The notes beneath the pieces were generated by a model. It made no database searches, had not been told where the DNA came from, and saw only the letters and a program-made list of their open reading frames with translations. The position numbers were made by a program, and so were the translations under genes. From the NCBI RefSeq assembly GCF_004193775.1, contig NC_041008.1, positions 6,402,731-6,466,730 on the forward strand: a DNA stretch of 64,000 bases, written 5' to 3'. The DNA comes from Glycine soja (Eukaryota > Streptophyta > Magnoliopsida > Fabales > Fabaceae). Below, in pieces: positions 27,100-38,739 of this stretch; position 1 is the first letter of the stretch, and every line of letters starts with the position of its first letter.

Positions 27100-27362
27100 T
27101 TTTGATCTTATATATATTTTTGGTCAAATCTGATTTATGATCTATATTTTTATATTGATAAATGTGTTACTCAAATTTTTTAAAAACACGTTGGTTTAGT
27201 TTCTCTCGAAACTTTAAAAAACACGACAATTTTTCAGAGATAAAAGCTAGACTAAATTTTCATATTTGTTAAAGTTTGATTTGAGGGACAAAATATAAAA
27301 GTATGTGATCCTTGATCGTGTTTAACGAAAGTATAGTAACTAAAAACACATTTTATTTATAA
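27100..27362. mobile_element. Probable foldback or MITE-like repeat
   Basis: Blocks such as TTTTGGTCAAATCTGATTTATGATC and TTTTTATATTGATAAATGTG on the left have imperfect reverse-complement counterparts on the right (GTTAAACACGATCAAGGATC, TTTTATATTTTGTCCCTCAAAT read on the other strand). It is similar in style to the element at 20172-20489. Ends are approximate. Confidence 0.45.
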
Positions 27363-28824
27363 AAAAATGCATGTACAAGGATTATTTTTTATTAATTAAT
27401 TAATTTTGTGGTATCACTTATTGTTAGAATTTTAATTTCTATATATTATTAACGTAAAAACAAATATTTAGCATTTTTACATTGTGTATAATTATTTACA
27501 GTAGTACTAAATCCATATATTAACCCAAAACATCAGAAATTGTAGCAAAAGTAGTATGGCCACTTCACTACATTTACCGGAGCTGTTATGCCTAATTAAT
27601 TGATCCAAACCAAAACTAGACCTTAACAAAATAAAACAAGAGGAGACAAAATAAAGTAAAATGAGTCCAAGACAAACAAAACAAAATGGACACAAATGCA
27701 TGAAGGTGTTGAATTAAATTGAAAAGGGAAAAAAGTTCATAACTAGGTAGCTGTTGCAATCAGTTTGTGGTATGAGGCATATATATGTGCAGCCCGGAAC
27801 ACCATCAGTTCTCCCCCTAGCTCGTGGTTTTTTCCAGCATTCTGAACATTTTGATTCTGAGTTCTCAAGGGTTCCTCTCATCACATCATCTGATGGTAAA
27901 ACTACTGGTTCAAACCTGCATCCGAGATACTGAATATACATTGAACTATTGGAGTACCCAGTTAAACAAAGGTATACATTCTTGTTTGTTAAATTATAGG
28001 CATGTGATCTTGTTCAATTAATCCTTTCACATTCAAAATGAGTGTCTCTTTTATCACTTAAGGGGGTACGAGGAACTTCTAAATCTTTACTTTCCATTTT
28101 GATTTGACGTATATAATTTAATTTGGGAATTTTGGAAGATGTAGATGCCATATAATATGGTTCCCATTGCTTTAATGTATAATATAATGCAATTCTATAC
28201 TTGAACCAGTTAGCAGCTATAATATATTCTCTATTTAATTTGTGTTGCATATTCTCTATTTGTTAATATATAGGCCCTCTTGATGTTATAGCTTTTTTTT
28301 TTATGTTAGGAAGATAGCGAGATTAAGAATTAAAAAAAGATTAGGTAAGAGCAACAGAATATCATTGTCATTAAAGAAAAAAAGTAAACATTCATTGAAA
28401 TGCACTAAATTTATTGTTCTATGTATTGAGGTTAGATTCACGGTGAGTAGATCAAATACTTTATCCCTAGAACTCGGTCAGAAATTACGTGATTAGTATG
28501 AAGAAATTTATCCAAAACATTGATAGTGGTGCAAATTCTAGATGACAATACAATACATGTTATCTATTGTTATCTATTATTATTATTATTTAGATTCATG
28601 AATACTTATTTCTTTCATTTATTAATGTAATATTTTTATATGATTTGAGAATTATAATTATGGAGTGTTAGTGAGAAATTTATGTGGTATGAAAAAGATA
28701 GAGGAGTCCATCTTGATTTCATGTCAATTTTCACCTATAACACATAAATATATACTCATCTTTGTTTAATTCAATTCTTATCGACTCCTTTTTTCTAACG
28801 CAAAAATAAAATTAAGACTCTAAC

Positions 28825-28962
28825 ATTATGTTTGGATAAAAGTGGAGAACTTGTTTTTGGTAATTTGAATGTACACCCTTGAATTTTAAGACAAAATAAA
28901 AAATGATTACTTTGAAAGTAAAAGCACTTTTAAATTCTACCAATTGACATCTAAACATAACT
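28825..28962. mobile_element. Short MITE-like element
   Basis: ATTATGTTTGGAT at the left end and AGTTATGTTTAGAT at the right end (opposite strand) form 13-14 bp imperfect terminal inverted repeats about 138 bp apart. There is no coding content. Confidence 0.4.
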
Positions 28963-29350
28963 TTGGTTCTATTTTTCTTTGTGTGTGCTCATTTATAAGT
29001 GTAAACATGTTAGAGTGTTTATTTTTCTTTTGAATATCATGCAACATGAATGATAAATTTATGTTGAATGTTTATTTGAGATTTGGAAATGAAAATCAAA
29101 CAAACTTAATCATAGGAAAGGAACACAAAAAATGAGTGAGGTAAATGGCTTTTTGTTAGGGTCAATTTTTTATTTACTTAAAAACTATTTTTAAATAAAA
29201 ATTAGAAATTAAAAGTTTTAAGGAAAAAGTAAAGATTGGTTGTAAATTTTCATTTTTAGCTTGACATATCCTTCTAAATTAAAAATTGTTTGATATTTTT
29301 TCCCCATAAGTTAGCCTTCATTTACAGGGTAATAAGTTATTAGCTTTTAG

Positions 29351-29623
29351 GGTCGATACCATATCGTGGATGAGTTTTTGAAATCCAGGATTGCAAGTTA
29401 ATTTGGGATTGCTGAGGTTGTTCAAGCCAACATTGGCAATGATTCATCTACTCGTGTCATTGCAGAACCCACGATTGTGATATACAATAGGGAGTATATT
29501 ATTCAATTATTAGAACTTATAAATAAGCTAGGAAACGAGAAAAGGAAAAATGTTGAACAAGAGGATTTTTTTGCTAAATCTGTGGCAAAGGTATTGGAAG
29601 TTTCATTGCATCCAGTAGGATAA
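29351..29623 (+). pseudogene. Degraded coding-like fragment, unidentified
   Basis: One frame stays open for 91 codons except for a single TAA at 29399-29401, in DNA where chance ORFs are usually short. The conceptual product has ordinary protein composition (for example GRYHIVDEFLKSRIAS before the stop and IVIYNREYIIQLLELINKL after it) and ends in TAA 29621-29623. I do not recognise the family. It may be a fragment of a captured or retroposed gene, or chance. Confidence 0.35.
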
Positions 29624-31167
29624 AATTAAAAAATAGATGGTAGGCGACAAATTCTCCGAGTTATATATTTTCTTATGAACTGTTGTGGAAGAAGGAAATC
29701 TCAATTCACAAATTTTTCATTTTCTTGATAACAATAATAGTAATAATAATGACAACGACCATGAAAATAAATGTGATAACGCCATGATGATAACTCAATG
29801 ATAATTAAAATATTTTTAGGATAATTTATTTGATAAATTTTTTAGATATTTAATTTGATTATTTTATTAGACTTTAATTTGAATTTTAATATTAATAATA
29901 TGTTATTTTTAATCTTAATCTAATAATTATTATTAATTATTTTCATATAAGAAAGTATTATCATATGAATATTCATATAGAGAGATTCACTTACTCTAAA
30001 GTAATTTTTTTAGAGTTATTTTTCGTTCTCATAATTCACTTTTTAAGATAAAGTTATAATAAGTAAAAATCTTAACTATTAAATATTAAAAAATAAGTAA
30101 TACAAATAAAAAATAACTCTTGAAATAAATGAATCTATCTGTATGTATATATATCTAGCGAGATGCATATAATTAATTAATTCAAGGCACTAGGCAGAGA
30201 TAACATTCAATTAGGAATGTTTGTCACCAGTACCATAATAGCTTATTCATGAAATTTATAAAGTTACTTGTTAATTTGTAAGATGATTGTGTTAATTATT
30301 CGTATCGGTCAATACATTATAAGTTGCCTGTAAGAGATCTATTACATGAATTGGTTTAAGTTGTATGAGAAATTTTGGACAATTTGACGATAAAAAATTC
30401 TTCTGCCCATAGGGATTTAATTTTTTTAAATTGTTATGTTTATATTTTATTCTCCACTCTCAAGACAATTTGATATATACATATATGTTTCGAATATCAA
30501 TTATAGTGACAAATGTTATTCAATTTATTACATCCATGTGATCAGCCGAAAGTTGATTTCAATTTGAACTTTAAAACATATTTTTCCTTGACAAAATAAT
30601 TAGAATATTAATATAGCTTTAAACTAAGTTTTCTTAAATAAAACAATGATAACCATCAATTCAACCAACAGAGCATTTTGAATACTTAGATTTATTGCAA
30701 AACGCCCCATGCCAGTAGCATCGCTGTCTCTAAATACTATTCAGTTACATGACATTTTTTACTTGTTTTGATTCTGGTATTTCCATATCAATGATATAAT
30801 TTTTTTTTTGAAATATTCATTACTTTTTAACCTCTTATTTATTACTTTTGTTTTTTAGTTGTTACAAATAATTAGACCCATGTGGGATGAGTTATGTTTG
30901 TGGCTCTTGTTATAATGAGTTTTCTTAGATAAAAATAGGTTAACTTATTATACTGTTGTCACAAGTAAGAATTATCACCGTATATATACACTCTGGTTCT
31001 TCTATATTGGACGACTCTATCGTTTTGATGTGCACATAACATAGGGAACAAGGATATATATATACTTTCTCTCCTTTTCACCGTACATACGAAAATCTTT
31101 GGCCATGCTCGTGTCTCATCAAAACTTAAAAGCATGAAGAGTCAAGACTATAATAGAATCTATGATG

Positions 31168-31170
<3 letters not shown>

Positions 31171-31225
<55 letters not shown>
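31171..31225. repeat. (AT)n microsatellite
   Basis: A perfect AT dinucleotide repeat of about 55 bp. Confidence 0.97.
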
Positions 31226-31228
<3 letters not shown>

Positions 31229-32414
31229 ATTGATGTGCATGGTAGGTAAAAAGAAACTAACTAATTAAACTTCCAATTAATATAATATACCATCTTGTGT
31301 TCTCTCAAAATGTGGACCTAAACTTGTATATATGTTCACCAGTTTAATCTACTCATGCTGATAATTTTGACCAAAACTAGTATAGATGGCGAAAGTATAT
31401 GCGTGTTAGTATGGCTTAAGCCACTGAATGTTATAAAAAATAAAGTGAATCAGCTATAGCTAGTTAAAACCGTTGAACTATTGTGTTTTTGATTAATCAT
31501 ATCATGTCAAAAGTTTCATTAGTTGGTTCAATTTCTGGCACAGAAACCATGGAAATTTCTATTAATTTTGAATACTATCACGGGTTTTAGGCTCCAGAGC
31601 TTGAGGCTCAGAATATCTCTCAACCACACAATGCATACTACATCAGTTGCTCTTGTGAATCCCGCAATTGACATAAATGCATAAAAACAAAGATTATACA
31701 AGTAGGTATGACTGTTGACCTAATGAACGCATGAAACCCATATCAATTTCAATATTTAATTGGAGCGACTGAGATTGAAGCCACATGAGGACAATTATAA
31801 CCATTCATGAATATGGGTTGTCACATCTAATCTAGAACATTTTTGTTGCATGCACAATGAATAATGTTGTGTTGGTACGTATATGAATTAATTATCAAAC
31901 TTTGAAATTAATTCATTTTTGGTTTCTTAACATTTTTATAGCTATTTTGTTTTGTACTCAAACCGGCCACACCAAGCCTTAGCTATAAAATCACTTTGAA
32001 GTTTCAAACATTAATTCAATCCCCTTTTTTGTTAAAGTAAATTTTTGTTACAAATTATAACTTTTTTATTTATTTAAAAAATGAGTTTATAAATATATAA
32101 TCATCGGGTTGTTTTAAATGGGTGAGAAAATGGTGCATATATATACTTGACTTGATCGTGATGGAAGCATAAGATTGCCCACAGAAAAAGCCTTTGGTTT
32201 GTTAGCACACTAGGGGGACGAAATGATGAGGCAAATTAGCAACTGCCCCAACTACGCGATTCATGAAGTTAATTTTCACCTAATAAGCTACCCATCTTTT
32301 AAAGTGTCTCTTAGTATACGTCTATGAAATATTCAATGTTTTTGTGTTGTCTGTCTCAGTTGCGGCCCGGGTTGGAGAAATTTCATCAACTATTTTATTT
32401 CAACACCTAATAAG

Positions 32415-32415
<1 letters not shown>

Positions 32416-32495
<80 letters not shown>
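32416..32495. repeat. (TA)40 microsatellite
   Basis: An uninterrupted TA repeat of about 80 bp, the longest simple repeat in the window. Confidence 0.97.
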
Positions 32496-32500
<5 letters not shown>

Positions 32501-34169
32501 AAATAACAGAAAATATCACCTTAAATATAATTTTGTGTTCAGTTAATATAGGATGTGCCATCTTGAGTGGAACATCATGTTGTTTACGTTTTACTTTCTT
32601 ACAAAAACAATTGATATAGAAAAATGTTTTTTATATCGCTTGTAAAAATAGCTCATGTAAAAAAAAGAAAACAAATAAAAAAAGCATCACATTTAATGAA
32701 TATGATTTTTTTTGTTATATTAAAAGATAAAAATAACTTATGTAAGTAGTTTTAAAATCACTCAATTCTATTTTGATACACAATTTTTTTATTACTTGTT
32801 TTTGTAGAAGAGTCTGAAATCTAACTTCACATACATCAATACTCCAATTATTTTAACGTCTGGTATATAAAATATTATAGAGGATACATAAAGTCTTAAT
32901 TTGAAAGTATTTGCATGGATATTTTTTTTCTTACTTCCTGAAGCATAATAATATATTTTCAAAATGATTAACAACGCCGTAACAACCAATATAAACGTTG
33001 CATTCCCACTTCCAATTGTATGATTGAAATGACAATAATCTTACAAGATTAAGTATGAGTGGATTAAGTTAAGAGAGCTAAAAAATACTTTTATTCTCAA
33101 AGCAATAAATATGCTTCCTTCTTCATTTTGGATATCAATTAAATTAACTTTCACAATGATACATTAAGATTTACAAAGTATTTTATCAACTTCTAACCAA
33201 GCATAGCCTAATATATGTATGCTTTCATCAAAACCTTTAGAGGACGTCATTGTTGGAGGATTTAGGTTATTAGAATATTTTAGGGACAATTAATCACTGA
33301 AATTACGACAAATAGAGTCACCAAAATGTCGATGCAATGGAGAGGAAGATAGACTGGATAAACGAGAGAGGAAAACGGTATATTGTCAATTAGAGAAAGA
33401 GAGAGAGAAGAGGAAGAAAGGATGAGTGCATGCATGATGATATTTACAAATTGTTGGAAGTGTATGAGTCAGAAATATCTCCATAGGTTTGACTATTATT
33501 TTTTTCATGGAAAAACTGCTGCAATATGAACCCAATCGTATGCTTTGGTATGAAGAAAAGAACAAAACTTTCTAGCAAAATAAAAATAAAAATCCCACGC
33601 ATACAAACTTTTGCCTGCTGATCTCTATTGATATAGTTAGGTTTTATTTTTTTACAAGGATAATGATTTAAATGATATTTTATAGAAATTTTGACAAAAA
33701 ATACTTTTGTATTGGAAGTTAAAATACTATGTCATTTTCATTTTCAGTGAATTGATAAAATAAATCTTAAACTATATTTTTAATAAACTTATTAGTTAAT
33801 TAATTTACATAATAGATTTGAAAAGTGAAAATTATTATACTAATCAATGTATTACTTTATTATATTAAATATATAACGCGACCGAAAAATAATTAAGTCA
33901 TAGCTTTATTATATTAATTATATAAAAAATAGTGTTTATGTGTTTTTAAAAAGGTTTAGCTATAACACCTCATTTAAAAAAAGTGAAACTTACATATCTA
34001 AGTTTTGCGTATATATTACCATTGAATTTAGTTCCTATGAAGAGGATAATGGGAAAATGTATAATTTTAACATTGATAAGAAAATCAAATGGTGATATTT
34101 TAATATATATATGCATAATTTGTTATGCATGTACATGTAACATTTATCATCAATTTTTCTTGTTAATAT

Positions 34170-34197
34170 ATTTACCTTATAGGTAAATAAGGTAAAT
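34170..34197. repeat. Perfect 11-bp inverted repeat
   Basis: ATTTACCTTAT (34170-34180) and its exact reverse complement (34187-34197) flank a 6-nt loop. In such AT-rich DNA this may be chance or a cruciform-prone site. Confidence 0.8.
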
Positions 34198-34678
34198 GTA
34201 AGATAAGTTGAAAAATTAAAGAAGAAAAAAATAAGTAGAAGATGGTAGGTTTAATTCCTCTTGTTAACAAAATTAACATTCTAATATTTATTGATAACAA
34301 AATATTATTTACCTTATATACTCTAAAGTAAATTGTTCACTTCAACCCTCTTAATAAAATAAAAAAGTTCAGAGGAGCTAGATCCTACTCACAACACATA
34401 GTTTTAAACGATACAATTTAATTTAAATATATTAATAGTGTTATAGCTTTTTTTTCCACTTGTTATAAAAATGCTAACTTTTATAATAACTATTTTAAAA
34501 ATTATATTCAAAATTGTTTTTAATTGCTCGACTCATGTGATTTTTTTTACATTGATATTACATGAAAATTAAACTCTAACCAGTAACTATATTTTTGCTC
34601 TTTATTGTGACTCATACGAAGTGGAATGAGTTATTCCACATATATTTTTCAACCAAATTACAATGAAAAAAAATAAAA

Positions 34679-34767
34679 TTTTTTTTTAGAGGAACTGAAA
34701 TGGATGAAAATGTTTTTTATCTCCAAAAGTTTTAAGTCCAATTTCAGTACTTCCTCTAAAAAAAATT
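34679..34767. repeat. Small inverted repeat, possible MITE remnant
   Basis: A T run followed by AGAGGAACTGAAAT (left) is mirrored on the right by ATTTCAGTACTTCCTCT plus an A run. The ends are complementary apart from a few bases and lie about 90 bp apart. Confidence 0.5.
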
Positions 34768-37700
34768 GTTTATTTTTTGTCATTCTAATTTTAAAAACAT
34801 CACTTTTGGTCATGGAAGGCTATCTAAATCGCTTTTCATTTCTTTATTAAGTGTTATCTAAATCAGTTTGAGAAAAAAAATAATTCATCATCTTTCTATT
34901 CTCCCCCTCCCTCCTTTTTATTTTCCAAGTGACAAATAGATGATAGGGCAATTAGATGTTTCTTATTTTAGGTTTTGTCTATGCATTAAAATGATATCTC
35001 TTATAAATGTTCAAATAGGCTAACCTGTCCAATCTAACGCACCCTTAATCTACCAAAAAAAAAAACACTTAAGGTTCGGTTAAATCTATTTTGAGATTCA
35101 GTTAAAAATCCCAACCCAACCCTAGAGGGTTGAGTCATGCAAACATAAACATAGTGTCACAGTCAAATATTAAATTGTCTTAACACAAATACTTAATAAA
35201 AATGATCGTCATAAGGTTAAATGTAGTGCAAAACAACAATACATGAAATCCATTGTAGCTCATAAAACATCATCTCTAACAAAATAATATTTAACCATAT
35301 TAACAATACACAAAAAAACAGTAAGCAATTTTTTTTTTATAAAAAATAGTGGATCAATTAAACCCAACTCATCCTTTGACCCATTTGTTGATTGGAAGGA
35401 TACTAGTTAGATCATGTGAGTTGAAAAGTTAAATTATTAGAGATTTTGAATAAATTGTAAGAATCAGTTTTCTAAGTCATTGTGATACCAAGAAAAAAGT
35501 AGTAATAACTATTTATTACTTTACTTTCATCATAAAAAATATTTAATTATATTTCACACAAAACTAATCAAAAACATTATATACAATAAATTACATAGAT
35601 ATATTCTGAAGTTTATTCTTATTATATCTAATATTTCTCTATTTTTTAATCCTATAAAAATTTCTTAATTTTTAGGCTTTCGTTACACCAACTTCCTCTT
35701 CGGCATAAAAATGCTACACCAAGCTCGCTTAGGGGACTCAGAGTTGGGGAAAAAATGAAAAAATACATATAATAATAACAAACTTCAGAAGATGTATATA
35801 TAATCTAATTCAATCTATTTTCATTCGTGAGCTACGATATATTTATTAGACACCTCTAATTATCAAATACTCTTTTTTTTTTATATTTTTTCCTATCATA
35901 TTATATTATTTATCATATCTATATTTCTCAGTTTTCTCTTTGTATCTTTCTGTTATATAACATTAGTATTCATTTATCTTTTTTCTTTATCCTTTACTGG
36001 TCAAGTTGAACTCATTGTGACATCATTCTCAGTCAAATCTCTTTAGGAGGTATAGGACATCACCGATGTAAATATAATTTTTCTAACAAAGCATTTTACA
36101 TAAAGGCAAATATTAACCACTCTCACGGACATTCGTTTTCGTTAAGAAATTAAAAGTAATTTTTTTATTAAAAATTATTGTTAATGCACTCGACGATGAA
36201 GCTCTGGTTGCAAGACAAATGTAATCGATTCCCTAATTTCTTGACTTGACTAGTTGACTTGTGAAGCATGTTCACCGTCAATGCTTTAAATGTATTAATT
36301 TCGTGGCAGAGATGTCTCTATCATTTTTCCCATTACTCTATTGACTTTTTTCATTCGTGAGCTAAGGTTATCTCTTCAAAGTTCAAAACTTACACTTTTA
36401 CTCAGTCCATCAATTTTTCTTTGAAGTGATAGGAGGTATTCAGAAATTCTATATAATATTGAACTAATTTATTTTCATCGAATCAGTCTATTTGGAGATG
36501 ATATTTCAAATTGTGACTCCTCAGTTCCTCTAACAAAGATTACTAATTGACATAACCAAACATTGCTAATAAAAAAAAATTGTTACTCATTTTCAAATCA
36601 AGAATTGAACCCCTATCTTGAACCTTGATCTTTGGTTAAGAAACATGAATGGGGATGCACTTATGTAAACTGCCTTTTATTCAATTCAATCCATCAATTT
36701 CTGTACCGTTCTTTCCGTGTTTGGCAAATTGCCATTTATTTGGTTAAACTGAAACATCAGGACAACAATACCCATGTAATAGCAAAATATGGAGATACTC
36801 TACAACATGGACTCAACATTTGCATTCCTGAAGCCAAAGTTTAGACAATAAGTGCTGTGGTTTTAGCGTTGTTTTAATTAGAATTAGAAGAGTTTCATTT
36901 CGGTGAGCTATATTGATTTTTAATGAAAACTTTTATTATGCTGGATAATTGTGCTGAAACTTTAATTCTGATTGGAAACCTGTACTAAAAGTACTTATAA
37001 AATTGCATTTAAATTTTTTCCTTAATTATATGAGAGTTTCAACTCTCCATAACTTGATCGCTCAAGTTGTTACTTATGGAGTGAAGTTTGTGATTAATTC
37101 TGCAGTTCGTACCCAAAACGCCTTTTGCTCGCTAAATCTACAGTTCGTACCCCAAGCACCTTTTCCATTTGGTTCTATCAATTTTTTTTTCAATTATTCT
37201 AAAGTTTATACTCAGATTAAGAAAGTTATAATAATTTACCTGACGTGAGTACACAATCAATAATATTTTGCATATATGCTCCAATAAGATTTCTCAAATT
37301 AATTAATAATAATAAATGAGACTAATAATTATAAACAAACATAGCTTACAAATCTTACTCTACACAAAACTAAAAATTATCTAAGTTGGGCTACCCACTT
37401 TTCTTTCTCGTGCCTTTTTCGATCACCTATCTTTCTTTACGTACTAGCAGACCTAAATTTGTTTAGGTTTGTTCCATTTCAGAGTTCGAAAATTAAATAA
37501 ACCAAAAAGAAAACACCACTTTACAGTTTACACTTGATGAAGAACACGTTGGAGTGAGTTTCAAGTTTCAGCTAGCAGTACTGCTCAAAGCGGTTTTTGG
37601 GTTATTCAATATTCTGCCGAAGGTAGCTTAGCTTTGACTATTTTGCTTCAAAACCAGTACAGTCACATTAATATTATTATTCAAATTCCACCATAAATGA

Positions 37701-38448
37701 GGAGGGGTAGGTCAACTCTGCGACTGTGATGAATCCTAGAATTGTCGATGATGTTGTAGTTGTTGTTGTTGTTTTGCATGCTTTGCTAGCTTTCCATTCA
37801 TTCACATTTTTTTTTTACTGAACTATATTTTGTAGGAATGGATGGATAGGCAGAGATAAGAAGACAGTTCACCCAACATAAATGTTTATAAATTGTTGGT
37901 AGGTTACTCACCAAAACCATAACCATTTGGCAACACTCATTTTTCCTCCTTAGTGTATATATAATTTTCTGATACTACTATATAGTAGATGAGCTAGCAC
38001 CTTGTTTTGTAAAAAAAAAAAGAAGCCCTATTTACTGAAAAAGGTAGCGCGTTTGTGTGAGTTGTGACCCAAAAACACTTTTGCTCCAGTGTATGGTGTT
38101 TTTTTTTCTCTGGCTAGCTCTCTTCCCTTTTCCTCTCCAAGTTCCTCAACTACCCTCATTTATTTCCCTTCATTGATTGCCTGCCTCACTTGAACACCCT
38201 GTTGCAATCCCTCTAAGAGAGAGAAAGAGTATGTGTGAGAACATGGAGAAGAAGCTCTAGTGTTGTGTGTGTGTGGTTTCTTCTTCAAGAGTGAGAGAGA
38301 GAGGGACAGGTGGGTGTCTTCACCTTTAAAGGCCTCAACTAACTTCTCAGAGAGCATTTATATTGGTGCATCTGATGAGAGAGAAAAGGGTGGTGCATTG
38401 TCAAGAAACCAGTCTGGCCACAATAAATCTTCACTAAACAACTTCACC

Positions 38449-38455
38449 TATAAAT
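38449..38455 (+). promoter_or_regulatory. TATA box of CYP86A
   Basis: The sequence CTATAAATC lies 285 nt before the CYP86A start codon, followed by a C/T/A-rich stretch typical of plant 5' leaders. Transcription would start near 38480, giving a leader of about 260 nt. There are no stronger TATA candidates nearby. Confidence 0.6.
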
Positions 38456-38739
38456 CTCTCTTCACCATTACACACTTACCCTCATTGTACTACTACTACA
38501 CTCACTCATTCACCTTTACATAAACAAACACAACCTTCTTCACTTTCCTTCACTTCTCCATTTTCCTCTCTTTCAATCACCCCATATTCAAAAATGCTCC
38601 TCATTGTTCACACCCATTCTTGAAAGGTACCTGTTTTTCCAACCACCCCATTTCTTAAAAAAACTATTTTTCCTTCAAGTTTCTTCATCATTTCTTGTAG
38701 TTTTGAGTCTTTGGTTATTGGGGTGGTTGCACTTGCACT

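Larger units (their letters stand above)
25981..31170. other. Gene-poor AT-rich intergenic DNA, part 2
   Basis: Apart from the repeat elements and possible gene relics listed separately, this stretch shows no supportable gene. Confidence 0.6.
32496..38448. other. Intergenic DNA and upstream region of CYP86A
   Basis: This is AT-rich, non-coding sequence. It includes two short perfect or near-perfect hairpins, listed separately. The last 1 kb becomes richer in CT and GA runs, typical of a promoter and leader region for the downstream cytochrome P450. The ORFs at 36632-36844 and 37003-37248 (+) have no recognisable domain. Confidence 0.6.

Noticed and set aside
36632..37248. Two (+) frames of 70 and 81 codons upstream of CYP86A
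   Set aside because: No homology recognised; the first has only a passing LysM-like look (YGDTLQHGLNICIP) without the repeat structure.
18111..38448. Search by eye for full LTR retrotransposons, tRNA genes and known microRNA sequences
   Set aside because: No paired LTRs, no tRNA-like cloverleaf boxes and no familiar microRNA sequence were recognised; only short inverted-repeat elements stood out.
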